A stretch of DNA of 64,000 nt from Pseudomonas sp. B33.4 (GCF_034555375.1 NZ_CP140706.1:1975001-2039000); one strand, 5' to 3'. Positions 1 to 8,384 are shown, counted from the stretch's first letter. Numbers and translations are program-made. The notes: generated by a model not told the origin, from the sequence alone.

Positions 1-1
1 G

Positions 2-1600
2 GGGTTGATCGATGAACTCGCAGCAGATCGCGATGAGTTGCTGGCCAAGGCACGGGCCTGGATCGTTGGCAATCCGACGGCAGTGCAGCGCTGGGATGTG
101 AAGGGTTATCAGATTCCGGGCGGTACACCGTCGAACCCGAAAGTCGCGCAGATGCTGGCGATTGCGCCGTCGATTCTGCGCAGCAGGACCCAAGGGACGA
201 TGCCGGCACCAGAGAAGATCCTTTGCGCGGCGGTGGAGGGTGCTCAGGTCGATTTCGACACCGCGCATTTGATCGAAACCCGCTACTTCACCGAGCTGAC
301 CACCGGGCAAATCTCGAAGAACCTGATTGGCACATTCTGGTTTCAGCTCAACGAGATCAATGCTGGTGGTTCGCGGCCACAAGGTTTTGCGCCTTACAAG
401 ACGCAGAAGGTCGGCGTACTGGGTGCCGGAATGATGGGCGCCGGGATCGCGTTTGTCAGCGCTTCGGCGGGCATCGAAGTGGTGCTCAAGGACATCAATC
501 TCGCGGCCGCCGAGAAGGGCAAGGCGCATTCGGCGGCGTTGCTGGACAAGAAAGTCGCCCGTGGGCAGATGACCGCCTTACAGCGTGAGACTGTGCTGGC
601 GCGGATCAAGCCATCCGAGAGCGATGCCGATCTGGCAGGGTGCGATCTGATCATCGAAGCGGTGTTCGAAGACCGCGAACTCAAGGCCAAGGTCTCTGCT
701 GCAGCCCAGCGGGTGGTGGGTGCCGAGGCCGTCATCGCTTCCAATACCTCGACTCTGCCAATCACCGGGCTGGCGGCTGCGGTGCCGGATCAAAGCAAGT
801 TCATCGGTCTGCACTTCTTCAGCCCGGTAGAAAAAATGCCGCTGGTGGAAATCATCAAAGGCGCGCAAACCAGTGACGAGACCCTGGCTCGTGGGTTCGA
901 TTTCGTCCTGCAAATCAAGAAAACCCCGATTGTGGTCAACGACAGCCGCGGTTTCTTCACCTCACGTGTGTTCGGCACCTTCACCAACGAAGGCATCGCC
1001 ATGCTCGGCGAAGGCGTCAACGCACCGATGATCGAGACCGAGGCGCGCAAGGCCGGGATGCCGGTCGGGCCTCTGGCGATCTCCGACGAAGTTTCCCTCA
1101 GCCTGATGAGCCATATCCGTCAGCAAACCGCCAAGGACCTACAGGCAGAAGGGAAACCGCTGATTGAGCACCCGGCGTTCGCCGTGATTGACTTGCTGCT
1201 CAATGAATACAAGCGTCCGGGCAAGGGTGCTGGCGGTGGTTTCTATGAATACCCGGCCGGTGGCCAGAAGCATTTGTGGCCGGAACTGAAAACGCGCTTC
1301 GAGAAAGCCGACGGGCAGATTTCACCCAAGGATGTGCGTGACCGTTTGTTGTTCGTGCAAGCCATCGAAACCGTGCGTTGCGTAGAGGAGGGTGTGCTGA
1401 CCTCGACGGCGGACGCCAACGTTGGTTCGATCTTCGGCATCGGTTTTGCCGCGTGGACGGGCGGTGCGTTGCAGTTCATCAATCAATATGGCGTGAAGGA
1501 CTTCGTCGCTCGCGCGCAGTATCTGGCTGAGCAGTACGGCGAGCGTTTCGCCCCGCCGGCGTTGCTGCTGGATAAAGCGGCGAAAGGTGAAATGTTCTAA
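2..1600 (+). CDS. 3-hydroxyacyl-CoA dehydrogenase / enoyl-CoA hydratase multifunctional protein, 5'-truncated by window edge
   Basis: The frame is open from the first bases of the window to the TAA at 1598-1600, so the gene starts upstream and only its last ~533 codons are visible. The first ~130 residues look like the end of a crotonase (enoyl-CoA hydratase) domain. They are followed by an NAD-binding Rossmann motif GAGMMGAG near visible residue 140, a catalytic-type His in GLHFFSPVEKMP near residue 269, and the C-terminal 3-hydroxyacyl-CoA dehydrogenase helical domains (PGKGAGGGFYEYP). This is the FadB/FadJ layout: hydration of enoyl-CoA and NAD-dependent oxidation of L-3-hydroxyacyl-CoA in cytoplasmic fatty-acid beta-oxidation. 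Its thiolase partner would be expected upstream, outside the window. I cannot distinguish FadB from FadJ paralogues here. Confidence 0.9.
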   Translation, partial: GLIDELAADRDELLAKARAWIVGNPTAVQRWDVKGYQIPGGTPSNPKVAQMLAIAPSILRSRTQGTMPAPEKILCAAVEGAQVDFDTAHLIETRYFTELTTGQISKNLIGTFWFQLNEINAGGSRPQGFAPYKTQKVGVLGAGMMGAGIAFVSASAGIEVVLKDINLAAAEKGKAHSAALLDKKVARGQMTALQRETVLARIKPSESDADLAGCDLIIEAVFEDRELKAKVSAAAQRVVGAEAVIASNTSTLPITGLAAAVPDQSKFIGLHFFSPVEKMPLVEIIKGAQTSDETLARGFDFVLQIKKTPIVVNDSRGFFTSRVFGTFTNEGIAMLGEGVNAPMIETEARKAGMPVGPLAISDEVSLSLMSHIRQQTAKDLQAEGKPLIEHPAFAVIDLLLNEYKRPGKGAGGGFYEYPAGGQKHLWPELKTRFEKADGQISPKDVRDRLLFVQAIETVRCVEEGVLTSTADANVGSIFGIGFAAWTGGALQFINQYGVKDFVARAQYLAEQYGERFAPPALLLDKAAKGEMF

Positions 1601-1691
1601 CGGGCCGAGCATTCCGGGGCTTGCCTTGCTTGGGTGTTTCAGGGCAGGCTCTGGGGTGTTCATTATTCCCATCACGTGTCAGGTATTTTTT

Positions 1692-2414
1692 ATGTCGCTA
1701 CGCATCTGCATTCTGGAAACCGACATCCTGCGTCCGGAACTGGTCGATCAATATCAGGGTTACGGGCAGATGTTCCAGCGTCTGTTCTCGCAGCAACCGA
1801 TTGCCGCCGAGTTCAGCGTCTACAACGTGATGCAGGGCGAATACCCGACCGACGACCTGAGCTTCGACGCGTACCTGGTCACCGGCAGCAAGGCCGACTC
1901 TTTCGGCACTGACCCGTGGATCCAGACGCTCAAGGAATACCTGCTGACCCGTTACGAGCGTGGCGACAAACTGCTCGGCGTGTGCTTCGGCCATCAACTG
2001 CTGGCGCTGTTGCTCGGCGGCAAGAGCGAGCGCGCCACTCAAGGTTGGGGTGTTGGCACCCACCATTACAAACTCGCGGCCAAGGCGCCGTGGATGAGTC
2101 CTGTGCGTGAGGAACTGACGCTGCTGATCAGTCACCAGGATCAGGTCACTGCGCTGCCGGAAAACGCTACGGTCATCGCTTCCAGCGATTTCTGCCCGTT
2201 CGCGGCGTATCACATCAACGATCAGGTTTTGTGCTTCCAGGGCCACCCGGAATTCATCCACGATTATTCGCGGGCGCTGCTGGATCTGCGTCAGGAAGCG
2301 TTGGGGCCGCAGATCTATAGCAAAGGCGTGGCGAGTCTGGAGCAGGAACACCATGGCGCTACGGTAGCGGAATGGATGATGCGGTTTGTGGCGCATAAGC
2401 CAGAAACTGTCTAA
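1692..2414 (+). CDS. class I glutamine amidotransferase-like protein (GMP synthase-type GATase1)
   Basis: A 240-residue stand-alone GATase1 domain. The nucleophile elbow reads GVCFGHQLLA (Cys near residue 98) and the catalytic His-Glu pair is in GHPEF near residue 185. The frame stays open upstream to 1587, but ATG 1692 gives the natural N-terminus MSLRICILETD expected for this family. The partner synthetase domain is absent, as in the family of free-standing GATases that remove glutamyl groups or act on gamma-glutamyl compounds. The substrate cannot be read from the sequence. The gene follows the beta-oxidation gene by 91 bp and is separated from the next, convergent gene by a REPIN, so it is probably the end of its transcription unit. 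Confidence 0.85.
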   Translation: MSLRICILETDILRPELVDQYQGYGQMFQRLFSQQPIAAEFSVYNVMQGEYPTDDLSFDAYLVTGSKADSFGTDPWIQTLKEYLLTRYERGDKLLGVCFGHQLLALLLGGKSERATQGWGVGTHHYKLAAKAPWMSPVREELTLLISHQDQVTALPENATVIASSDFCPFAAYHINDQVLCFQGHPEFIHDYSRALLDLRQEALGPQIYSKGVASLEQEHHGATVAEWMMRFVAHKPETV

Positions 2415-2423
2415 GGCCAAAAG

Positions 2424-2499
2424 CTTCGCGAGCAGGCTCGCTCCCACATTGAATTTTCGGTGCGCCACCGATCAATGTGGGAGCGAGCCTGCTCGCGAA
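2424..2499. repeat. REPIN (pair of inverted REP sequences)
   Basis: Two arms, CTTCGCGAGCAGGCTCGCTC (from 2424) and its near-perfect inverse complement ending at 2499, flank a short spacer. This is the common GTGGGAGCGAGC REP class of fluorescens-group Pseudomonas. It lies between two convergent genes. Confidence 0.85.
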
Positions 2500-2522
2500 T
2501 GTTCCAGACAACTCGGTCTGCT

Positions 2523-3494
2523 CTATAACCACCCGGACTTTTTGAAACTCGCCCACAAACTTACACATCCCACCGTAATAAACCCCAGTACACCGAAATA
2601 GCCGTAGTGCCAGCTCAACTCCGGCATGTTCTGGAAGTTCATCCCGTAAATCCCCGCCACCGCCGTCGGAAACGCCAGGATCGCCGCCCAGGCAGCAAAC
2701 TTGCGCTGTACCACACTTTGCCGTGAAGCCTCGAGCAACACACCGATCTCGATGGTCTGGCTGGCGATGTCGGCCAAAGTGCTCAGGTCTTCCATCTGCC
2801 GCGTTACGTGGATCTGCACATCGCGGAAGTACGGGCGCATATTCTTGTCGATAAACGGGAAGCTCAGCTTCTGCAGTTCCTCGCCAATTTCCACCATCGG
2901 CGCCGCGTATCGGCGCAGGCGCACGACATCGCGGCGCAAGCCATGCAGCTTCTGAATGTCACGCTCATTCAGCGCGCTACACAGTACGTTGCGCTCCAGT
3001 TCATCGATTTCGGCATGGATCGCTTCCCCGACCGGCTGGTAGTTTTCGATGACAAAGTCGAGCAGTGCATAGAGTACGAAATCCTCCCCATGCTCCAGCA
3101 ACAGCGGACGCGCCTCGCAGCGTTGGCGGACATGGGCGTAGGACGCCGAGTGACCGTTGCGTGCCGTGATGATGTAGCCCTTGCCCGCGAAGATGTGCGT
3201 TTCGATGAACTGCAGAATGCCGTTTTCGCGGATGGGCGAGTAGGTGACGATAAACAAAGCGTCGCCAAAGGTTTCCAGCTTTGGTCGGCTGTGTTTTTCC
3301 AGGGCATCTTCTATGGCCAGTTCGTGCAGGTTGAACTGACGTTGCAGGTTGGACAGCTCTTGAGCGTCCGGCTCCTCCAGACCGATCCAGACAAAATGTC
3401 CGGTTTTCGCAGCCCAGGCAGCGCCTTCGTCGAGGCTAATATTGGTGACTTTCTTGCCTGCGCTGTACACCGCAGCAGCAACAACTCGACCCAT
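2523..3494 (-). CDS. corA: CorA-family magnesium/divalent cation channel
   Basis: 323 residues with the long soluble, mostly helical N-terminal domain followed by two C-terminal membrane helices. The CorA signature reads YGMNFQNMPE just after the first helix, and a second hydrophobic segment (YFGVLGFITVGCVSLWASF) closes the protein. GMN forms the extracellular mouth of the pentameric pore that moves Mg2+ (or Co2+/Ni2+) down its gradient. ATG 3494 gives a compact start MGRVVAAAVY. It is transcribed alone, converging on the glutamine amidotransferase gene across a REPIN. A second, more divergent CorA-fold protein (CmaX) is encoded at 44.4 kb. Confidence 0.88.
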   Translation of the reverse strand: MGRVVAAAVYSAGKKVTNISLDEGAAWAAKTGHFVWIGLEEPDAQELSNLQRQFNLHELAIEDALEKHSRPKLETFGDALFIVTYSPIRENGILQFIETHIFAGKGYIITARNGHSASYAHVRQRCEARPLLLEHGEDFVLYALLDFVIENYQPVGEAIHAEIDELERNVLCSALNERDIQKLHGLRRDVVRLRRYAAPMVEIGEELQKLSFPFIDKNMRPYFRDVQIHVTRQMEDLSTLADIASQTIEIGVLLEASRQSVVQRKFAAWAAILAFPTAVAGIYGMNFQNMPELSWHYGYFGVLGFITVGCVSLWASFKKSGWL

Positions 3495-3589
3495 GGTGGT
3501 GATTCACTTCTTCTTGGCAGGTGGCAGGGAATGCAAGGCTTCAGCTTAGCCGTGTCGCTGCTTGAGAGTCAGTGAAATCTGCACAGTTC

Positions 3590-3622
3590 ACCGGGCAAAA
3601 GAAAACCCGCACAGGGCGGGTT
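3590..3622 (-). terminator. intrinsic terminator of the plsC-like gene
   Basis: Arms AACCCGC/GCGGGTT at 3604-3622 form a hairpin; on the minus strand it is followed by TTTTCTTTT. It sits 7 bp past the stop codon of the acyltransferase gene. Confidence 0.8.
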
Positions 3623-3628
3623 GGCTCC

Positions 3629-4351
3629 TCACGCGGCTTGTAGCTGTCGATCCATCGAATCGATGCACTCGCGCATCTGCTCACGGCATTGATTGATGAG
3701 CATGGGCATGTCGTCCATGGTCAGTCCGGTTGTAGGAATCGCCGGTAGCGAGCGTATGAGTATTTTCCCGCTGCGCCAGCGGTTAAGACGCATGTGCTTG
3801 ATGTAACTGCTCACGCAAACCGGAACGATTGGCACACCGGCGGCAATCGCCATCTGGAACGCACCTTTTTTGAACGGCAGCAATTCTTCGCCGAGGTTGC
3901 GTGTACCTTCCGGGAATACCCAGATCGAAGTGTCTTCGTTCTGCAGGGTGTTGGTGGTGGTCAGCATCGACTGGCGCGCCTTGTGCGCATTGCCGCGATC
4001 GATCAGCACATTGCCGGCGAGCCAGAACAGTTGCCCGAACAACGGCACCCACTTCAGGCTTTTCTTGCCGATGCACACGGTACGACGGGGCACAACGTTG
4101 CCGAACACGAACAGATCGTAGTTGGACTGATGGTTGGCGATGATCACGCAGCTGTCAGGCTTGTTCATCAGGCCGCTGACGTCCGTTTTCACCCGCAGGC
4201 GCAAAATGCACATGGCTGGCAATGCGTAGAGGCGGGCGCACAGACGGCTGTTGTCCGGATTGAAGGGGCGGCAGATCCCGAGGATCACCCCGAGCACGCC
4301 TGCCAGAATAAAGTGCAGGCCCATCAATAACATACGAAACACGAACAGCAT
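3629..4351 (-). CDS. plsC: 1-acyl-sn-glycerol-3-phosphate acyltransferase (PlsC family)
   Basis: 240 residues starting with a strongly hydrophobic segment (MLFVFRMLLMGLHF), then the acyltransferase blocks NHQSNYD (the H-X4-D catalytic motif) and FPEGTR (phosphate-binding). This enzyme places the second acyl chain on lysophosphatidate at the inner membrane to make phosphatidate. The frame continues 20 codons upstream to ATG 4411, but start 4351 begins directly with the membrane helix usual for Pseudomonas PlsC. It is followed at once by a terminator and looks monocistronic. Pseudomonas often has several PlsC paralogues, so the in vivo role may be auxiliary. Confidence 0.85.
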   Translation of the reverse strand: MLFVFRMLLMGLHFILAGVLGVILGICRPFNPDNSRLCARLYALPAMCILRLRVKTDVSGLMNKPDSCVIIANHQSNYDLFVFGNVVPRRTVCIGKKSLKWVPLFGQLFWLAGNVLIDRGNAHKARQSMLTTTNTLQNEDTSIWVFPEGTRNLGEELLPFKKGAFQMAIAAGVPIVPVCVSSYIKHMRLNRWRSGKILIRSLPAIPTTGLTMDDMPMLINQCREQMRECIDSMDRQLQAA

Positions 4352-4517
4352 TTTCAGGCCCCACCGGGACAAAAGGTGGCGCAGTGTACGGATGTGCACT
4401 GTTTTCGGCAATTGCCGCTATAGAGTGCGGAGATAGCCGATGTTTAAGCGCATGTTTCAGAATGGCTTGTCAGACCCGTCCTAGAGCCGCCATGGCATTT
4501 TCAACCGAGCGTGCAGG

Positions 4518-4550
4518 AAAAAGCCCGACACGCTGGTCGGGCTTTTCTTT
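4518..4550 (-). terminator. intrinsic terminator of the crotonase gene
   Basis: AAAAGCCCGAC ... GTCGGGCTTTT forms a GC-rich hairpin; on the minus strand it is followed by a T-rich tract. It lies about 20 bp past the stop of the crotonase gene. Confidence 0.8.
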
Positions 4551-4567
4551 ACTGCATGTGCCTGGGG

Positions 4568-5257
4568 TTAACCGAGATGCTCTTGGTCCTGGATGATCGC
4601 GTTATCCAGGGTTTCGAGCAGCGCCTTGCGCACTTTCAACTTGGTGTTTTTGTGCGCGAGCATGTTGATCTTCTTCAGCTGACGCGCAGCGGCGAGGGCG
4701 GCACCTTGCAACTCCTCGGCGGAAACCACTTTGTCGAGGAAACCGGCATCCACCGCACTTTGCGGATCGAACATCTCGCCATTGATCACCGAGCGGTGGA
4801 ACGCGGAACGACGCAGACGATCACGCGCCAGTTCGATACCCGCGTGATGCATGGTCATGCCGATCTGCACTTCGTTCAGACCGATGCTGAACGGGCCGTC
4901 GACACCGATACGGTAGTCGGCAGACAACAGAATGAAAGCGCCTTTCGCCACAGCGTGACCCGGGCAAGCGACGATGACCGGGAACGGGTGAGAGAGCAGG
5001 CGACGCGCCAACGTCGAACCGGCGGTGACCAGCGCCACAGCTTCTTTAGGGCCGGCGGTCATCACTTTCAGATCGTAGCCGCCAGACAGAATCCCTGGCT
5101 GGCCGGTAATGATCACTATGGCACGATCAGTCACAGCCTGATCCAGCGCCGCGTTGAATGCCGCAATCACGTCCGGGGAAATGGCATTGACCTTGCCGTT
5201 GCTCAAGGTCAGGGTCGCGATACCGTCTTCGAGGTGGTAAGAAATCAACTCACTCAT
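4568..5257 (-). CDS. crotonase/enoyl-CoA hydratase-fold protein lacking one catalytic Glu
   Basis: 229 residues, slightly shorter than canonical hydratases (~255). Crotonase-fold landmarks: SGGYDLK near residue 58 (oxyanion-hole region), ACPGHAVAKGAF near 97-108 and NEVQIGM near 129-134. In classical hydratases the second block is G-x-x-x-G-G-G-x-E; here the glutamate position reads Phe (residue ~109), while the other Glu (129) is kept. It may therefore act on another acyl-CoA reaction (isomerase, hydrolase or lyase type) rather than as a normal hydratase. The annotated start MSELISYHLEDG is the typical N-terminus. It is monocistronic, with its own terminator, and lies next to tRNA-Ser. Confidence 0.82.
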   Translation of the reverse strand: MSELISYHLEDGIATLTLSNGKVNAISPDVIAAFNAALDQAVTDRAIVIITGQPGILSGGYDLKVMTAGPKEAVALVTAGSTLARRLLSHPFPVIVACPGHAVAKGAFILLSADYRIGVDGPFSIGLNEVQIGMTMHHAGIELARDRLRRSAFHRSVINGEMFDPQSAVDAGFLDKVVSAEELQGAALAAARQLKKINMLAHKNTKLKVRKALLETLDNAIIQDQEHLG

Positions 5258-5485
5258 GACGCTATTCCTTGTAAGAAAGATGGGCAGACGTTACCCACCG
5301 CCGCAAGCCAGGTAAAGCGCCGTGACTGACCCGCCAGTCACCGTTTCCCGACGCAGCCAGCGTGGCGAGGCATTCTGCTTCTATATAGAAGGGTCACCTC
5401 CACCGAAGATTGGCAGGTTTGCCATGGCACGACAGGCCGCGAAACGACTTTTTCTCTTAACCGCATGAAAATTCTGAAAAAAAGT

Positions 5486-5514
5486 TTGCCATCGCAAAAG
5501 CTTTCGACTACATT
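5486..5514 (+). promoter_or_regulatory. sigma70-type promoter of tRNA-Ser
   Basis: TTGCCA at 5486-5491, 17-bp spacer, TACATT at 5509-5514. The predicted start lies ~32 nt before the mature tRNA. Confidence 0.55.
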
Positions 5515-5552
5515 AGCGCGCCTCGACAGACAGAACATGTTTGAAGAGATAC

Positions 5553-5642
5553 GGTGAAGTGTCCGAGTGGCTTAAGGAGCACGCCTGGAAAGTGTGTATA
5601 CAGGAAACTGTATCGAGAGTTCGAATCTCTCCTTCACCGCCA
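5553..5642 (+). tRNA. tRNA-Ser (anticodon GGA)
   Basis: A 90-nt class II tRNA. Acceptor arm GGTGAAG (5553-5559) pairs with CTTCACC (5632-5638), followed by G and an encoded CCA ending at 5642. The anticodon stem CACGC/GTGTG (5580-5584 with 5592-5596) carries loop CTGGAAA, giving anticodon GGA at 5587-5589. A long variable arm and the T-arm GTTCGAATC are present. It reads UCC/UCU serine codons. It has its own promoter and terminator. The accessory genes at 5.7-8.6 kb lie immediately 3' of it, a common integration position. Confidence 0.96.
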
Positions 5643-5653
5643 CATTTAGTAAA

Positions 5654-5700
5654 CACAAACCCCTGATTTTCCTAGAGAAAGTCGGGGGTTTGTGGTTTTT
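5654..5700 (+). terminator. intrinsic terminator downstream of tRNA-Ser
   Basis: CACAAACCCC (5654-5663) pairs with GGGGTTTGTG (5685-5694) and is followed by GTTTTT. Confidence 0.85.
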
Positions 5701-5716
5701 GGCGTCTGGAAAATGG

Positions 5717-5842
5717 TCATATGGGACCGATATGGGAATGTTCTGATTTTTTGGCTTGGGTAGCTTTCTCGAGGGCTGCGTGTTTTTTCAGGTTGGTAAG
5801 CCTCAGATCGCCAAATCGTATCTGCATTCCAAGCGTGAAAGC
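5717..5842 (-). pseudogene. possible C-terminal gene remnant next to tRNA-Ser
   Basis: An in-frame 41-codon stretch on the minus strand, bounded by TGA upstream (5843-5845) and ending with TGA at 5717-5719. It reads FGDLRLTNLKKHAALEKA, then a Lys-rich end SEHSHIGPI. The composition is protein-like, but there is no credible start codon or ribosome site. A decayed end of an integrase or other mobile-element gene is possible from its position 3' of a tRNA; that is inference only. No family was recognised. Confidence 0.25.
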
Positions 5843-5846
5843 TCAC

Positions 5847-6266
5847 CTATGACCGGAAAGGGTCAGGCTCGCCGGTGCATTGCTTCAATCGAGCAATAAC
5901 GTCCGGGCCTGTTTTAGCGATATCGATCCTGCCTGTTTCATCCAGATAGATGTCAATGGTTCGACCCCATTTGGGAGTGATGTCGATGCACCTCTGAAAA
6001 CCTTTATCAGTCCACCAATCGAACATCATGAAAAAGTCGTCATCTGGGAATAGGTAGCCGAACTCAACGGCCGAGCCACCGTGCTTGATATCGCCTCTAT
6101 GAATCCTGTCTTGAGTGTTCCAAACGTAGTGAAATTCTCCCTCGCTGTTCGGGGAAAAATTCACCGCTATGACTGGGGAGCCGAAATACCAAAAAGCGAT
6201 TGGAAGGCCGACGAGTATCAGAAGGATCCAGCGCCCATACCGGCGAGCGGTTTTATTTGCATTCAT
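5847..6266 (-). CDS. candidate immunity protein of the PAAR-toxin effector, single-pass membrane protein
   Basis: 139 residues from ATG 6266. A positively charged N-terminus (NKTARRYGR) is followed by one hydrophobic segment (WILLILVGLPIAFWYFG, about residues 13-29) and a ~105-residue domain rich in aromatic and acidic residues, with two Cys (RCIDI and KQCTG). The start codon lies inside the last codons of the upstream effector gene (14-nt overlap at 6253-6266), so the two are translationally coupled. An inner-membrane-anchored periplasmic partner is what a neutraliser of a type VI effector would look like. No named immunity family was recognised; the role rests on context. The G+C content is lower than that of the flanking core genes. 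Confidence 0.6.
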   Translation of the reverse strand: MNANKTARRYGRWILLILVGLPIAFWYFGSPVIAVNFSPNSEGEFHYVWNTQDRIHRGDIKHGGSAVEFGYLFPDDDFFMMFDWWTDKGFQRCIDITPKWGRTIDIYLDETGRIDIAKTGPDVIARLKQCTGEPDPFRS

Positions 6267-7425
6267 GTAGTTTGATTCCTTTTCCCCATTCCTTAGGTGG
6301 TACTGCAAGGACTTGATCCATGATCATTTTGGCTGTGATGCCCCCATTGGGATGTTGGCGATAGAGATTCACACCGATACTTATGGATATTCGATCGGGC
6401 GCATCATCCCACGCCCTCAGACCGTCGACATTGGCTGAGCGGTTTGGGCCAGGTAATTCCCATTGCTCTTTCGGCTTTGTTACGACTTCTTGGGCTTTGC
6501 GTAGGGCATCTGAAATGATTTGCTCACCACCGGCACCATCCAGCAGCACACTCTCGGATAGACCTCCAGCTCTGCCCACATAGCCGTAATGAACGTTCGA
6601 CCAAATGTCATAGAAATACTCGTACTTTCCTTGCTTGTGCCAAACGCCCCCGATGGTCTTGCGGATGATCGGTTTGTGGTCCCAAGGGCGATTCTGACCG
6701 ACACGCTCAGTCCAAATGGCCAATGCTCTGGCTTTCATCCCAAGCGCCATACTATAGAAATCAGGCTTTGGACCGAGTTGAAGCCAGAAGGGCTGCGCCA
6801 TGTATTCCTTGGTTTTTGCATGGGCGTCGTAGCTGTTCAATTCCTTCATCTGGCGAACGGCTGGGCTACTGATGTTGGTGTTCATCTCGGCCGCGATGTA
6901 GCTCGCCAGCTTTTCCATCATGTCAGGGTCTTTACAGAGAGCAGGTTCAGCTTTTGGCTCGGGTTTCTTTTCCGGCTTTTTTACGGGTGGCTTGGCTGCG
7001 GGCTTCGGTGCTACCAGAGCATTCGCAGCAGTGGCCTTTTCAGTGAGCTTTGGATCGGCCAACAAGGTCGCCATCTTCTCATCGTCCACGGAGCCATCGG
7101 GGCGGAAGGCCCCGAGCGCCATGAAGTTGATGATTGTTGCACCACCAGCATCTCCCATGACAAAGCCACCACCGACATCGCCTGATCCGGTGATGATCGT
7201 CCCGCCATGGCTGGTGGGACTGCCCAAGTGGGCCATCGGGCGGCCATTCACCTGGATAGAGGGAAAACCCGTCGTGATGACGGCGCCACATCCACAGGTA
7301 TCACCGACACGGGCAGAGCCCATCGTGTTGATGTTTACGTCACCACTGGCGGAGGCAATCGGGGTGGTGCCGTGACCTGGCATTGGGCAGACGTGCTTGT
7401 CACCCAGGCGAGCAGAAGCAATCAT
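6253..7425 (-). CDS. PAAR-domain type VI effector with a C-terminal polymorphic toxin (toxin-44-like)
   Basis: 390 residues. Residues ~1-95 form a PAAR domain (MIASARLGDKHVCPMPGHG, GSARVGDTCGCG, SHGGTIITGSGDV), the metal-bound tip that caps a VgrG spike. A Lys/Pro/Glu linker at ~150-165 (PEKKPEPKAEP) leads to a ~225-residue C-terminal domain containing WSNVHYGYVGRAGG (near 278-288), AGGEQIISDALRKAQ and DRISISIGVNLYRQHP. This arrangement matches what I know of the polymorphic toxin type 44 family, a predicted nuclease; that family call is from memory. The toxin part has lower G+C than the PAAR part. It overlaps the candidate immunity gene by 14 nt. No vgrG or other T6SS gene is in the window, so it is an orphan cargo module. 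Confidence 0.82.
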   Translation of the reverse strand: MIASARLGDKHVCPMPGHGTTPIASASGDVNINTMGSARVGDTCGCGAVITTGFPSIQVNGRPMAHLGSPTSHGGTIITGSGDVGGGFVMGDAGGATIINFMALGAFRPDGSVDDEKMATLLADPKLTEKATAANALVAPKPAAKPPVKKPEKKPEPKAEPALCKDPDMMEKLASYIAAEMNTNISSPAVRQMKELNSYDAHAKTKEYMAQPFWLQLGPKPDFYSMALGMKARALAIWTERVGQNRPWDHKPIIRKTIGGVWHKQGKYEYFYDIWSNVHYGYVGRAGGLSESVLLDGAGGEQIISDALRKAQEVVTKPKEQWELPGPNRSANVDGLRAWDDAPDRISISIGVNLYRQHPNGGITAKMIMDQVLAVPPKEWGKGIKLHECK

Positions 7426-7576
7426 TTATCATCCTTGAGTCATTCATCCCTGTTCACGAACCAGCGTCGTGTTGGTTCGGGGGAGGCTACCGCAAACGTA
7501 TGAAAGGGTCTGTAAGAAAAAGCCGCTTCGAGCCATTACAATCGCGAGTTTATTCATCCGTATAGGGACGACATCC

Positions 7577-7897
7577 ATGATCATTTCCACCACGCACGCC
7601 ATTGAAGGCCGACAGATCACTGCGTACCTGGATATCGTCAGTGCCGAATCGGTGCAGGGCGTCAATGTGATCCGTGACATGTTTGCCGGTATGCGCGACT
7701 TTTTCGGCGGGCGTTCGCAGACGCTGGAGCGGGCTTTGAAGGAGGCGCGTATTCAGGCGACCGAAGAAATACGGGAGCGTGCGCGTGCTCTACAGGCTGA
7801 TGCGGTGGTCGGGGTGGATTTCGAGATCAGCATGCCCGGCGGCAAGGGCGGGATGGTTGTGGTGTTTGCGACGGGTACAGCGGTGAAGTTGCGCTGA
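7577..7897 (+). CDS. YbjQ/heavy-metal-binding-domain (UPF0145) protein
   Basis: 106 residues starting MIISTTHAIEGRQI, the standard N-terminus of the YbjQ family, with the family features VSAESVQGVNVIRD, FFGGRSQTLERAL and ADAVVGVDFEIS. The family forms small pentameric cytoplasmic proteins of unclear biochemical role. The frame is open further upstream, but only ATG 7577 gives the conserved N-terminus. It is divergent from the PAAR effector gene; the 151 bp between them must hold both promoters. Confidence 0.88.
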   Translation: MIISTTHAIEGRQITAYLDIVSAESVQGVNVIRDMFAGMRDFFGGRSQTLERALKEARIQATEEIRERARALQADAVVGVDFEISMPGGKGGMVVVFATGTAVKLR

Positions 7898-7916
7898 ATT
7901 TGCTTGACGGGTGTGC

Positions 7917-7950
7917 GAGCCCATTCAGAGGTTGAATGGGCTCAATCTTT
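7917..7950 (+). terminator. hairpin terminator after ybjQ-like gene
   Basis: GAGCCCATTCA (from 7917) pairs with TGAATGGGCTC (to 7943) and is followed by a moderately T-rich tract (AATCTTTCT). Confidence 0.6.
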
Positions 7951-7958
7951 CTGTGTAA

Positions 7959-8164
7959 TCAGCCTTGTGGCTTGAGGATCACGGTGCCTCTGTCGTCATA
8001 GGTCAGTGGTGTATCGATGGCGACGAGAGGGGGGTATCAGAAGGTGTGTTGGGTTCGACTGGCTTGCTGGGATGGTAAATGCCCCCTGGTTGCAGAACCG
8101 GTGTATCCGGACCCGGATACTTGATGGTGATTTCACCGGAAGCGATCTTCTCCTTCAGATTCAT
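7959..8164 (-). pseudogene. small gene with apparent frameshift at a run of six G (C on the coding strand)
   Basis: From ATG 8164 the minus strand reads MNLKEKIASGEITIKYPG, then PDTPVLQPGGIYHPSKPVEP and NTPSDTP. A one-base shift at the homopolymer 8029-8034 is then needed to continue into VAIDTPLTYDDRGTVILKPQ and a stop at 7959. Both halves look like real protein, and together would make a ~67-residue product. Either the gene is broken, the run of six is miscounted, or the frame is recoded. No family was recognised. Confidence 0.35.
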
Positions 8165-8384
8165 TTGTATGAAAAAGGGCAACGGCCTGTCTCCGGAATT
8201 CTTTCGCGGCGGAGTACCAATGGCACTTCATCGCGTTGATTTCTTGTAGGCCATTCGTCGGGCGTCAGGAAATCTGAATAACAAGTCCAGGAATGACCGG
8301 CTAGTCTCAAAAGCCTTGAAGGTCGATATTTTTTCAGGCGAATGGGTTTTTGCCGGTGTCGACCAGTGGCGAAGGGGCGATGGT

